Of a DNA stretch of 64,000 nt, positions 25,607 through 33,913 are shown one piece after another. A program made the position numbers and the translations under genes. Location of the stretch: NCBI RefSeq assembly GCF_034387475.1, contig NZ_JAXCIL010000001.1, forward strand, positions 1,984,001-2,048,000. Direction: 5' to 3'. This DNA is from Pseudomonas sp. Teo4 (GTDB lineage Bacteria; Pseudomonadota; Gammaproteobacteria; Pseudomonadales; Pseudomonadaceae). Position 1 is the first letter of the stretch. Every line of letters begins with the position of its first letter. The notes under the pieces were generated by a model, which worked only from the letters and a program-made list of their open reading frames with translations, did not search any database and was not told where the DNA came from.

Positions 25607-28600
25607 ATGGCACGTTTCTTCATCGACCGGCCGATCTTCGCCTGCGTCATCGCCATTCTGGTGATGCTCGGCGGGGTACTGGCCATCAACCAGCTGCCGC
25701 TGGCGCAGTACCCCACCATCGCCCCGCCGCAGATCACCCTCAGCGCCACCTACACCGGCGCTTCGGCCAAGACCATGGAAGACTCGGTGACCCAGGTCAT
25801 CGAGCAGCAGATGACCGGCCTCGATGGCCTCATCTACATGTCTTCGAGCAGCAGCTCGGCGGGTAGCGCCTCGATCACCCTTACTTTCGAGGCCGGTACC
25901 GACATCAACACCGCGCAGATGCTGGTGCAGACCAAACTCGAACAGGCCAAGGCACGTCTGCCGGAAACCGTGCAGCAACAGGGCATCGAGATCCGCAACT
26001 CGGCCAGCGACTTCCTGATCATCCTGTCGCTGGTGTCGGACAACCCCAGTGTCAACGCCACCGATATCAGCGACTTCATCTCCAGCACCCTGTACGACCA
26101 GATCAGCCGGGTCAGCGGTGTCGGCCAGGTGACCACCCTGGGTTCGAGCTACGCCATGCGCATCTGGCTCGACCCGGACAAACTCAAGCAGTATTCGCTG
26201 ATGCCATCGGATGTCAGCACCGCCCTGCAGGCACAGAACGTCGACACCTCCGCCGGCCAGCTGGGCGCCCTGCCCGCTCGCGCTGGCCAGCAGCTCAACG
26301 CTACCATCAGCGCCCGCAGCAAGCTGCAGACCGCCGCGCAGTTCCGCGAACTGGTGCTCAAGCACGCCAGCTCCGGTGCCGTGGTAACCCTGGCCGATGT
26401 GGCGCGGGTGGAACTGGGCAGCGAAAGCTATGACGTGGTCGCCGAACACAACGGCCAAGCGTCCGGCGGCATGGCCATCAGCCTGGCCACCGGGGCCAAC
26501 GCCCTGGACGTGTCGCAGGCGGTACAGGCCAAGGTCGCCGAGCTCGAGCAGTTTTTCCCCAGCCAGCTGCAGCTGCGCACCGAGGTGGCCTACAACACCG
26601 CGCCGTTCGTGAAGATCTCCATCGAGGAAGTGGTCAAGACGCTGTTCGAGGCCATCGCCCTGGTGGTGCTGATCATGTACCTGTTCATGCAGAACCTGCG
26701 CGCCACGCTGATTCCTGCCATCGCCGTGCCAGTGGTGCTGCTGGGTACCTTTGGCGTGTTGGCGGTGCTGGGCTACTCGATCAACACCCTGACCATGTTC
26801 GGCATGGTGCTGGCCATCGGCTTGCTGGTGGACGACGCCATCGTGGTGGTGGAGAACGTCGAGCGGATCATCGCCGAAAAAGGCCTGTCGCCACGTGAAG
26901 CCACGCGCCAGTCGATGGGCGAGATCAGCGGCGCGCTGATCGGCATCGCCGTGGTGCTGTCGGCGGTGTTCGTGCCGATGGCGTTCTTTGGCGGCTCCAC
27001 CGGGGTGATCTACCGGCAGTTCTCGGTGACCATGGTCGCGGCCATGACCCTGTCGGTGCTGGTGGCCATGACCCTGACCCTGGCGCTGTGCGCGGTGCTG
27101 CTCAAGCCCAGCGACAACCATGGCCAGGCCCGTGGTGGGTTCTTTGGCTGGTTCAACCGCAGCTTCGACCGCACCTCGCAGCGCTACCGCAGCGCGGTCG
27201 GCAAGGTGCTGGCGCGGCCCCTGCGCGGGCTGCTGGTGTACGGCCTGGTGCTCGCTGGTGTGGCCTTGATGTTCCACAAGCTGCCCACCGCGTTCCTGCC
27301 CGAGGAAGACCAGGGTATGCTGATGATCCAGATGACGCTGCCGGTTGGCGGCACCGACGAGCGCCTGCAGACAGTCACGCGCCAGGTGCAAGAATACATG
27401 CAGCAACAGCCGGAGGTTGCCTCGGTGCTGACCGTGCGCGGCCTGGGTAACGGTGGCAACGCGCAGAACGCCGGGCGCGGCTTCGTCAAGCTCAAGGACT
27501 GGAGCGAGCGCCAGGGCGCCGAACACAGCGCGTCGGCCGTGGCACAGCGCGCCAACCTGGCGCTGTCGAAAATCCTCGACGCCAATGTGTTCGTGATCGC
27601 CCCGCCGGCCATCCAGGGTCTGGGCCAGAGCTCCGGTTTCGAGGTGCAGTTGCAGGATCTCGGCGGTCTGGGCCATGCCCAGTTGCTCAAGGCCCGCGAC
27701 CAGTTCATCGCCCTGGCGGCCAAGGACCCGCGCCTGGCCAATGTGCGCGCCCAGGGCCTGGAGGACACCCCGCAGCTGAACATCGACATCGACGACCGCA
27801 AGGCCGGCGCCATGGGCGTGGCCGCCAGCGACATCAACGACACCCTCAGCACCGTGATGGGCGGCAGCTACGTCAACGACTTCCTCGACGCTGGCCGGGT
27901 GAAGAAGGTCTACCTGCAGGGTGAGGCCGACAAACGCATGCAGGCCGAAGACATCGGCGACTGGTACGTGCGCAACGACAGCGATGCCATGGTGCCGCTG
28001 TCGGCCTTCACCAGCACCTACTGGACCACAGCCTCGCCGCTGCTGGAGCGCTTCAACGGTTTCGGTTCGTACGAGCTGGTGGGCGAGCCTGCGCCTGGAG
28101 TCAGCTCGGGTGTGGCCATGGACGCAGTGGTCGAGATCATGGCGCAACTGCCTGAGGGCATCGGTTACGCCTGGACCGGGCAGTCCTATCAGGAGCGGAT
28201 GGCCGGCAACCAGGCGCCACTGCTGTACGCGATCTCCATCCTGTTCGTGTTCCTGTGCCTGGCGGCGCTGTACGAAAGCTGGTCGGTGCCCTTCGCAGTC
28301 ATGCTGGTGGTACCGGTGGGTATTCTCGGTGCGCTGGTACTGACGGGCCTGCGCGGGCTGTCCAACGATGTGTATTTCCAGGTCGGGCTGCTGACCACCG
28401 TGGGCCTTGCGGCGAAGAACGCGATCCTGATCGTCGAGTTCGCCAAGGAAGGCTACGAGCGCGGCCAGGACCTGTTGAGCGCGACGCTGGAAGCGGTGCG
28501 CATCCGCCTGCGCCCGGTGTTGATGACCTCGCTGGCGTTCATTCTCGGTGTGCTGCCGCTGGCCGTGAGCAGCGGTGCCGGCGCGGGCGGCCGACAAGCC

Positions 28601-28744
28601 ATCGGCACCGGTGTACTCGGTGGCATGCTGGCCGCCACCGTGCTCGGCCTGTTCTTCATTCCCCTGTTCTATGTGCTGGTTCAGCGCCTGGCCGCTCGCC
28701 GCCGCCACGCACCTGCAACCCTCACCGCCGAAGGAAAAGCCTGA
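25607..28744 (+). CDS. RND multidrug efflux permease, HAE1 family (AcrB/MexB-like)
   Basis: A 1045-residue proton-driven exporter, full family length. MARFFIDRPIFACVIAI is the first helix. Helix 4 carries the proton-relay pair Asp409-Asp410 in GLLVDDAIVVVENVERI, and Lys937 lies in AAKNAILIVEF of helix 10. Two large periplasmic loops (about 30-335 and 560-870) form the porter and docking domains. The gene follows the adaptor by 10 bases and overlaps the channel gene by one base (TGATG). Of the Mex/Ttg pumps it looks closest to the MexB/AcrB type by eye, but the substrate cannot be read. Confidence 0.95.
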   Translation: MARFFIDRPIFACVIAILVMLGGVLAINQLPLAQYPTIAPPQITLSATYTGASAKTMEDSVTQVIEQQMTGLDGLIYMSSSSSSAGSASITLTFEAGTDINTAQMLVQTKLEQAKARLPETVQQQGIEIRNSASDFLIILSLVSDNPSVNATDISDFISSTLYDQISRVSGVGQVTTLGSSYAMRIWLDPDKLKQYSLMPSDVSTALQAQNVDTSAGQLGALPARAGQQLNATISARSKLQTAAQFRELVLKHASSGAVVTLADVARVELGSESYDVVAEHNGQASGGMAISLATGANALDVSQAVQAKVAELEQFFPSQLQLRTEVAYNTAPFVKISIEEVVKTLFEAIALVVLIMYLFMQNLRATLIPAIAVPVVLLGTFGVLAVLGYSINTLTMFGMVLAIGLLVDDAIVVVENVERIIAEKGLSPREATRQSMGEISGALIGIAVVLSAVFVPMAFFGGSTGVIYRQFSVTMVAAMTLSVLVAMTLTLALCAVLLKPSDNHGQARGGFFGWFNRSFDRTSQRYRSAVGKVLARPLRGLLVYGLVLAGVALMFHKLPTAFLPEEDQGMLMIQMTLPVGGTDERLQTVTRQVQEYMQQQPEVASVLTVRGLGNGGNAQNAGRGFVKLKDWSERQGAEHSASAVAQRANLALSKILDANVFVIAPPAIQGLGQSSGFEVQLQDLGGLGHAQLLKARDQFIALAAKDPRLANVRAQGLEDTPQLNIDIDDRKAGAMGVAASDINDTLSTVMGGSYVNDFLDAGRVKKVYLQGEADKRMQAEDIGDWYVRNDSDAMVPLSAFTSTYWTTASPLLERFNGFGSYELVGEPAPGVSSGVAMDAVVEIMAQLPEGIGYAWTGQSYQERMAGNQAPLLYAISILFVFLCLAALYESWSVPFAVMLVVPVGILGALVLTGLRGLSNDVYFQVGLLTTVGLAAKNAILIVEFAKEGYERGQDLLSATLEAVRIRLRPVLMTSLAFILGVLPLAVSSGAGAGGRQAIGTGVLGGMLAATVLGLFFIPLFYVLVQRLAARRRHAPATLTAEGKA

Positions 28745-30117
28745 TGCGTCTGTCTCCTCTCCCCCTGCTGCTGGCACTGGCGCTGGCCGGCTGCGTCAAC
28801 CTGGCCCCGGATTACCAGCGCCCTGACGCGCCACTGGCCAATGATTGGCCGACCGCCACCAGCAACGGCCAGGCCAGCGCCGATATCGCCTGGAAGTCGT
28901 TGTTCATCAACACCCGCTTGCGCGACACCGTCGCCCTTGCCCTGGATAACAACCGCGACTTGCGGGTGGCGGCGCTGAACGTCGAATACCAGCGTGCGCA
29001 GTACCGCATCCAGCGCGCCGAGTTGTTCCCATCGGTATCGGCCACGGCCGACGGTAGCCGCCAGCGCTCGGTCTCTGACGGCAGCAGCGCGGTCAGCAGC
29101 CAGTACAGCGTCGGCCTTGGAATCAGCAACTACGAGCTGGACCTGTTCGGCCGCCTCAACAACCTCAAGGACGCCGCGCTGGAAGACTACCTGTCGCTGG
29201 AGCAGACCCGGCGCAGCACGCAGATCAGCCTGGTGGCGGAAGTCGCCAGCGCCTGGATGACCCTGGCCGCCGACCAGCAACTGCTGAAGCTGGCCAACGA
29301 CACCTATGCCAGCCAGCAGAAAACCTATGCCCTGGTGCAGCAGAGTCATGGGCTCGGCGGCGAGTCCGGGCTGAGCCTTGCCCAGGCGCTGAGCACGGTG
29401 GAGTCGGCCCGGGCCGAAGCGGCCAACTATGCCAGCCAGGTCGAGCAGGACCGCAATGCCCTGGAATTGCTGGTCGGCCAACGCCTGGATGACAGCCTGC
29501 TGCCCGAAACCGCCAAGCTGGACGCTGCGCTGTTGGTGAGTGTGCCCGCCGGCCTGCCCTCGACGCTGCTGCAGCGCCGCCCGGACGTGCTGGCCGCCGA
29601 ACATACGCTCAAGGCCGCCAATGCCGACATTGGCGCGGCGCGTGCGGCCTTCTTCCCCAGCGTGACCCTGACCGCCAGCAGCGGCAGCGCCAGCAGCGAC
29701 CTGTCCGGGCTGTTCAAGTCCGGCAGCCGCGCCTGGAGCTTCGCCCCGTCGATCAACCTGCCGATCTTCAATGCCGGCAGCAACCGCGCCAGCCTCGATG
29801 CGGCCAAGGTGACCCGCGAAATTGAAGTGGCCACCTACGAGAAGACCCTGCAGACCGCCTTCCGTGAGGTGGCGGATGCGCTGTCGGTGCGCGCGCACGT
29901 GAACGATCGGCTGGACGCCCAGCGCAGCCTGACGGCGGCTCTGGACAAGAGCTACAACCTGTCGCTGGCCCTGTACAAACAGGGCTCGGACAGCTTCCTG
30001 GAGGTGCTGGATGCCCAGCGTTCGCTGTATTCGGCGCAGCAGACGCTGATCAGCCTGGAGCTGACCGAGCAGGTGAACCGGGTGACGCTGTACAAGACGT
30101 TGGGAGGTGGGTGGTAA
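28744..30117 (+). CDS. RND efflux outer-membrane channel, NodT/OprM family lipoprotein
   Basis: A 457-residue OprM-type channel: lipoprotein signal ALALAGC (Cys17), LAPDYQRPDAP after it, NYELDLFGRLNNL, VASAWMTLAADQQLL, the LLQRRPDVLAAEHTLKAANA segment and a second repeat with PIFNAGSNRASLD. The ATG overlaps the permease stop. It completes an adaptor-pump-channel operon of its own, so the TolC-like gene at 20660 is not needed for this pump. Confidence 0.93.
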   Translation: MRLSPLPLLLALALAGCVNLAPDYQRPDAPLANDWPTATSNGQASADIAWKSLFINTRLRDTVALALDNNRDLRVAALNVEYQRAQYRIQRAELFPSVSATADGSRQRSVSDGSSAVSSQYSVGLGISNYELDLFGRLNNLKDAALEDYLSLEQTRRSTQISLVAEVASAWMTLAADQQLLKLANDTYASQQKTYALVQQSHGLGGESGLSLAQALSTVESARAEAANYASQVEQDRNALELLVGQRLDDSLLPETAKLDAALLVSVPAGLPSTLLQRRPDVLAAEHTLKAANADIGAARAAFFPSVTLTASSGSASSDLSGLFKSGSRAWSFAPSINLPIFNAGSNRASLDAAKVTREIEVATYEKTLQTAFREVADALSVRAHVNDRLDAQRSLTAALDKSYNLSLALYKQGSDSFLEVLDAQRSLYSAQQTLISLELTEQVNRVTLYKTLGGGW

Positions 30118-30129
30118 ACACCCAATGAC

Positions 30130-30621
30130 TCAGAGCGCCATCACCATCTCATGCCAGGCCATGCCGCCGTGGTCGGATGGCGATGGCCGCACGTAGGCGT
30201 ACCCCATCTTCTGGTACAGCGCCACATGCTGCTCCTTGCACATCAGGTGAATGCTGGTCTTGTGCATGTCACGCATGCGTTGAACGAACTCGCGCATCAA
30301 GCGGCCCGCATGGCCCTTGCCCTGATGGGCTGGGTCGACCACTACGGACATGATCACCACATTCGACGCCTCGGCATCATGGCCCACCAGCGATTTGAAC
30401 TCTTCGTCGGACATCACCACATCGAAGGCACAGCCACTGTTGATGAAACCGATAATCTCGCCCGCTTCTTCCAGGATCAGAAAGCCTTCGGGGTACTGGG
30501 CAATCCGCGTGGTGATTTTCTCCAAGGTCGCCGCTTCGTCGCCTTCATAAGCCGTCGACTCGATTTGGAAACAGCGGGCGGCATCGGCAATGACGGCGGT
30601 TCGGAAGGGTGCAGTGCTCAT
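30130..30621 (-). CDS. GNAT family N-acetyltransferase
   Basis: A 163-residue acetyltransferase. The acetyl-CoA loop is VVDPAHQGKGHAGRLMREF (Q/RxxGxG/A form) at about 102-120, with LYQKMGYAY near the C-terminus, characteristic of GNATs and similar to bacterial arylalkylamine N-acetyltransferase-like proteins. GAGGA lies 5 bases before the ATG. It converges on the RND channel gene with 12 bases between stops. Substrate unknown. Confidence 0.85.
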   Translation of the reverse strand: MSTAPFRTAVIADAARCFQIESTAYEGDEAATLEKITTRIAQYPEGFLILEEAGEIIGFINSGCAFDVVMSDEEFKSLVGHDAEASNVVIMSVVVDPAHQGKGHAGRLMREFVQRMRDMHKTSIHLMCKEQHVALYQKMGYAYVRPSPSDHGGMAWHEMVMAL

Positions 30622-30721
30622 CGGGTTCCTCGGGGTTGGCAGGGCGCGAAAATGCCTTAGTTTACCGGTTTTTTTGGGGGGGGCAGTGAGGTGCTTGTCA
30701 TGACATATTCGGCGCTTTGTA

Positions 30722-30944
30722 GATCGAGCGCCGCCCGCGCGGCGCATCGCGAGCAAGGCTCGCTCCTACGTTTGTTTCGGGCCAATTATCCCTGTGAGAT
30801 TTTCGCGCGACCGCTTTTTGCGCATGGCGCGATATCGAGCCGCACAAACAAGGCGGTCGCGCGCGCCTGCCACAGGCGTTACTGGCCTTAAACAAACGTA
30901 GGAGCGAGCCTTGCTCGCGATGCGCCGCGCGGGCGGCGCTCGAT
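30722..30944. repeat. Long inverted repeat with 55-bp perfect arms (MITE/REPIN-like palindrome)
   Basis: 30723-30777 and 30890-30944 are perfect reverse complements over 55 bases, and homology continues imperfectly inward (CCTGTG and CGCGCGACCGC repeat in inverted order) to a centre near 30833. The whole element is therefore an imperfect palindrome of about 220 bp. It contains no credible gene and fills the interval between the GNAT and methyltransferase genes. Arms with GAGCGAGCCTTGCTCGCGAT resemble dispersed Pseudomonas repeats. Confidence 0.85.
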
Positions 30945-31061
30945 ATCCGCATCACCTCCGCACCCAAGACAGGCACTTCGCCGCCCCGCTCCCAATATTC
31001 CGTGAAAAGCCGTTTTATTGCCTATGCTAGAACCGCCCTCCCCCGAGCAGCGGACCCTGCC

Positions 31062-31730
31062 ATGTCATCACCCGAAGACGACCTGCAATCGAGCTGGCAA
31101 CATAACGCCCAGGCCTGGATCGACGCCGTGCGCAGCGGCGCCATCGAAAGCCGTCGGCAAGTGACGGACCAGGCGATCCTGCTGGCCGTTCTTGGTCGCC
31201 AGCCCGAACGTGTATTGGACCTGGGCTGTGGCGAGGGCTGGTTGCTGCGGGCGCTGGCCGAGCGCGGCATCGAGGCGGTGGGCGTCGATGGTGACCAGGC
31301 ACTGGTCGAGGCCGCACGTGCGGCGGGATCGGTGGAAGTGCACCTGGCCAGCTATGAGCAGCTGGCCGAGGCCGAGCTGGACGTTGGCTCAGGCTACGAC
31401 CTGATCTGTGCCAATTTCGCACTGCTGCATCAGGACATCATCCCGCTGCTGGCGGCCATGAACACGCTGCTTGCGCCGTCCGGCGCGCTGGTGATCCAGA
31501 CGTTGCATCCCTGGAGCGTGGCCAACGGGGTTTATCAGGATGGTTGGCGGGAAGAGTCGTTCGCGGGGATGGCCGGGCAATGGCAAACGATGCCGTGGTA
31601 TTTCCGAACCTTGTCCAGTTGGTTGAACGCGCTGGACATGGCAGGGTTCAGGTTGGTGAGCCTGCAAGAGCCGCAGCATCCGCAAAGCGACATGCCACAG
31701 TCGCTGCTAATGATTGGGGAAAGGCGCTGA
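31062..31730 (+). CDS. Class I SAM-dependent methyltransferase
   Basis: A 222-residue methyltransferase. The motif VLDLGCGEGWLLRAL is the SAM-binding loop near residues 49-63, GVDGDQALVEAA is motif II and LICANFALL is motif IV. The ATG at 31062 gives MSSPEDDLQSSWQHNAQAW, a common start of this family; an upstream in-frame ATG at 31002 is less likely because it falls in the promoter-like area after the palindrome. Substrate unknown. It is monocistronic. Confidence 0.85.
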   Translation: MSSPEDDLQSSWQHNAQAWIDAVRSGAIESRRQVTDQAILLAVLGRQPERVLDLGCGEGWLLRALAERGIEAVGVDGDQALVEAARAAGSVEVHLASYEQLAEAELDVGSGYDLICANFALLHQDIIPLLAAMNTLLAPSGALVIQTLHPWSVANGVYQDGWREESFAGMAGQWQTMPWYFRTLSSWLNALDMAGFRLVSLQEPQHPQSDMPQSLLMIGERR

Positions 31731-31744
31731 AGCAGCTGGCCCTA

Positions 31745-31762
31745 TCGCCGGCAAGCCGGCGA
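31745..31762. repeat. Single REP-type palindrome
   Basis: TCGCCGGCAAGCCGGCGA is a perfect hairpin with an AA loop in the 87-base gap between the methyltransferase and the convergent beta-propeller gene. It shares its core with the REP pair at 8013-8110. Confidence 0.75.
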
Positions 31763-31817
31763 TGAGGCCTGAAAGCCGGACACCGCGGCCGGTCGCCTGG
31801 TGATTCTGTGTTGACAC

Positions 31818-32699
31818 TCACTGGCGTTGCGCGGTGACGGGCTCCACCGGCGGACGCAAATGCAGCACGCGGTTCCGGCCACCTTCTGCCACCAGGTAAC
31901 CGCCCTTGCCATCCGCCACGATCGCCTGCGGCGCCTTGAGGAACGACAACACGGTGTGCTGTTCCCCTTGGGCATCGATGCGTAGCAACCGCGCTCGGTG
32001 GGTGTTGTCTTCACTGATCCACAAGCCACGCTGGTCACAGAACAGGAAGGTTGGGTTGCGCAGGCCGTCGACCACCACCGGGTCCTGGCCATCGTCGCTC
32101 AGCGCACGCACCTTGCCAGCGGCTTTTTCGGTGTACAGCAGGCGCCCATCGCTGCACCGGGTCAGGCCTTCGGTTTCGCTCAGGCCCGAGCGCAGGACTT
32201 CGAGCTGGCCACTTTGCCAGTCGTAACGCATCAAGCGGCCATTGCCCTTGCGGTCTTCGATGGCATAGAGCTTGTCGCCATCGTTCCACAGCCCCTGCAC
32301 ACTCTCGCCCTCGAACAGCGCGGTCACCTGGCCATCGCGGGCCAGGCTCACAGGGGCGCGCCCGCCCTCCTGGCTGAACACCCACCCGCCATCCGCGGCA
32401 ACCATGCCGTCGGGCTTGGACAAGTTGTCGACCACCACAACACGGTCACCCTTGGCAGTAATCTTGAGGATGCTGCCTTTGCCATCGTCCAGTTCGCGGC
32501 TGACCAACAGGCTACCGTCGGCCTGGGGCAGCAACGAAGCCGCTTTGTCGACTTGGCGATGCAGCACTTCGACGTCCCAACCCTTGGCGGCCTGCACCGG
32601 GTAGAAGCTCTGCCAGGCAAAGAAACCCAGGGCAGCGGTGAGCACGCTGGCGGTGGTGGTCAGGGCGATACGCGTGCTGCGCTGGCGCAGGATGGGCAT
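31818..32699 (-). CDS. SMP-30/NHL-type beta-propeller protein
   Basis: A 293-residue protein with an N-terminal signal or membrane anchor (residues 10-35, ALTTTASVLTAALGFFAWQSF), then six or so repeating strands of a propeller: LLPQADGSLLVSREL, NLSKPDGMVAADGGWVFSQE, SETEGLTRCSDGRLLYTE, GLRNPTFLFCDQRGLWISED, LKAPQAIVADGKGGYLVAE. The pattern fits SMP-30/gluconolactonase or NHL-repeat proteins in the periplasm. AAGGAG precedes the ATG. A lactonase activity is possible but metal ligands cannot be assigned by eye. Confidence 0.72.
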   Translation of the reverse strand: MPILRQRSTRIALTTTASVLTAALGFFAWQSFYPVQAAKGWDVEVLHRQVDKAASLLPQADGSLLVSRELDDGKGSILKITAKGDRVVVVDNLSKPDGMVAADGGWVFSQEGGRAPVSLARDGQVTALFEGESVQGLWNDGDKLYAIEDRKGNGRLMRYDWQSGQLEVLRSGLSETEGLTRCSDGRLLYTEKAAGKVRALSDDGQDPVVVDGLRNPTFLFCDQRGLWISEDNTHRARLLRIDAQGEQHTVLSFLKAPQAIVADGKGGYLVAEGGRNRVLHLRPPVEPVTAQRQ

Positions 32700-32846
32700 G
32701 AATCGGGCTCCTTGAGTGAATTTTCGATGCTAGCAAGGCAATGTGAAAAAAATGTCGTGACCAAAACGTAGACGGTGCTCAATGCAGCCACTCAACAAAA
32801 AGGATATAAAAATAAGAAAACAATCTAACTAAAACGAATAAACAAA

Positions 32847-32875
32847 TTGAAAGGTTCAGGCCGCCTCCTTAGGCT
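32847..32875 (+). promoter_or_regulatory. Candidate sigma-70 promoter of the sulfonate-type binding-protein operon
   Basis: TTGAAA (32847-32852) and TAGGCT (32870-32875) are separated by 17 bp, 41 bases before the ATG of the binding-protein gene. Upstream bases 32780-32845 are markedly AT-rich, which could serve as an UP element or a CysB/Cbl-type activator site. Confidence 0.5.
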
Positions 32876-32916
32876 GGGTTCACGGTTTCCCTACAAGAAC
32901 TCAAGGAGCGTCCGCC

Positions 32917-33897
32917 ATGCCAAAACGTACTTTCTCTCCCCTGCGTCGCCTGTTGCTCGGCGGCTTGCTGGCCGGTGTCGCCAGCGCCCTGCTGCCCTGG
33001 TCCAACGCCCTGGCCGAAGAGGCCAAAACCCTGCGCATCGGCTACCAGAAGTTCAACAGCATCAACATCCTCAAAGGCAGCGGCGCCCTGGAGAAAGCCC
33101 TTGCGCCGCAAGGTGTGAAAGTCAGTTGGCATGAGTTCGCCGCCGGCCCGCAACTGCTCGAAGCCCTGAGCACCGGCGCCATCGACCTGGGCCACGCCGC
33201 CGATGCGCCCTCGGTATTCGCCCAGGCCGCCGGCAAGCCGGTGGTGTACCTGGCCGCCGAACAACCCTACCCTCGTGGCATCGGCCTGGTGGTGCGCGAG
33301 CAGGACCACCTGGCTTCGGTGCAGGACCTCAAAGGCAAGCGTGTGGCCACCGGCCGTGGCTGGAACGCTCAATACCTGCTGGCGGTGGCCCTGGAACAGG
33401 CCGGCCTGAGCTACAAGGACATCACCCCGGCCTACGTCAACAACGCCGCCGATGCCGTGGCCGCCTTGCAGTCGGGCAGCGTACAGGCCGTGACCCTGTG
33501 GGACCCGTTCCTCGCCGCCGCCGAAAGCCAGCCGGGCCTGAAGAACCTGCGAGATGGCAGCGGCCTGTCCAACAACCGCACCTTCTATCTGTCCACCGCC
33601 GCGTTCGCCGATCAGCACCGCGACCTGCTCAAGACCTTCTTCAGCGAACTTGGCAAGGTCAGCCTGTGGGCCAACGCCAAGCCGGGTGAAGTCGCCGCCT
33701 TGCTGGCACCGCAGCTGGGCATCGACGCCAGCGTGCTGGAAGTGGCCAGCGAGCGGCGCAACTACAACGCCGTGGCCATAACCCCGCAGATCGTTGCCGA
33801 ACAACAGAAACTGGCCGACACCTTCCAGGGCCTGGGCCTGATTCCGCACAAGCTGCAGGTGGCCGATGCGGTCTACCCAGCCTCCGTGCTGCCTTGA
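32917..33897 (+). CDS. ABC transporter substrate-binding protein, aliphatic sulfonate (SsuA) type
   Basis: A 326-residue periplasmic binding protein: signal peptide at about 1-33 (RRLLLGGLLAGVASALLPW, cut near NALA), then LRIGYQKFNSINILKGSG, LSTGAIDLGHAADAPSVF and LWDPFLAAAES, all typical of SsuA/TauA/NrtA-type binding proteins. AAGGAG lies 8 bases before the ATG. The next gene, 16 bases on, is a flavin-dependent monooxygenase, matching the ssu logic of import plus desulfonation. No permease or ATPase follows; the closest ones are at 36964-39724 on the other strand. Confidence 0.87.
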   Translation: MPKRTFSPLRRLLLGGLLAGVASALLPWSNALAEEAKTLRIGYQKFNSINILKGSGALEKALAPQGVKVSWHEFAAGPQLLEALSTGAIDLGHAADAPSVFAQAAGKPVVYLAAEQPYPRGIGLVVREQDHLASVQDLKGKRVATGRGWNAQYLLAVALEQAGLSYKDITPAYVNNAADAVAALQSGSVQAVTLWDPFLAAAESQPGLKNLRDGSGLSNNRTFYLSTAAFADQHRDLLKTFFSELGKVSLWANAKPGEVAALLAPQLGIDASVLEVASERRNYNAVAITPQIVAEQQKLADTFQGLGLIPHKLQVADAVYPASVLP

Positions 33898-33913
33898 GCG
33901 GAGCTTGCCAGCC

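Noticed and set aside
25505..28777. A 1090-codon open frame opposite the RND permease
   Set aside because: The plus-strand product is a textbook RND pump over its full length. The antisense translation is His/Gln/Arg-rich without domain signatures.
30691..30976. Short open frames on both strands through the long palindrome
   Set aside because: They share the same peptide because the DNA is an inverted repeat. They have no ribosome sites and reflect the repeat only.
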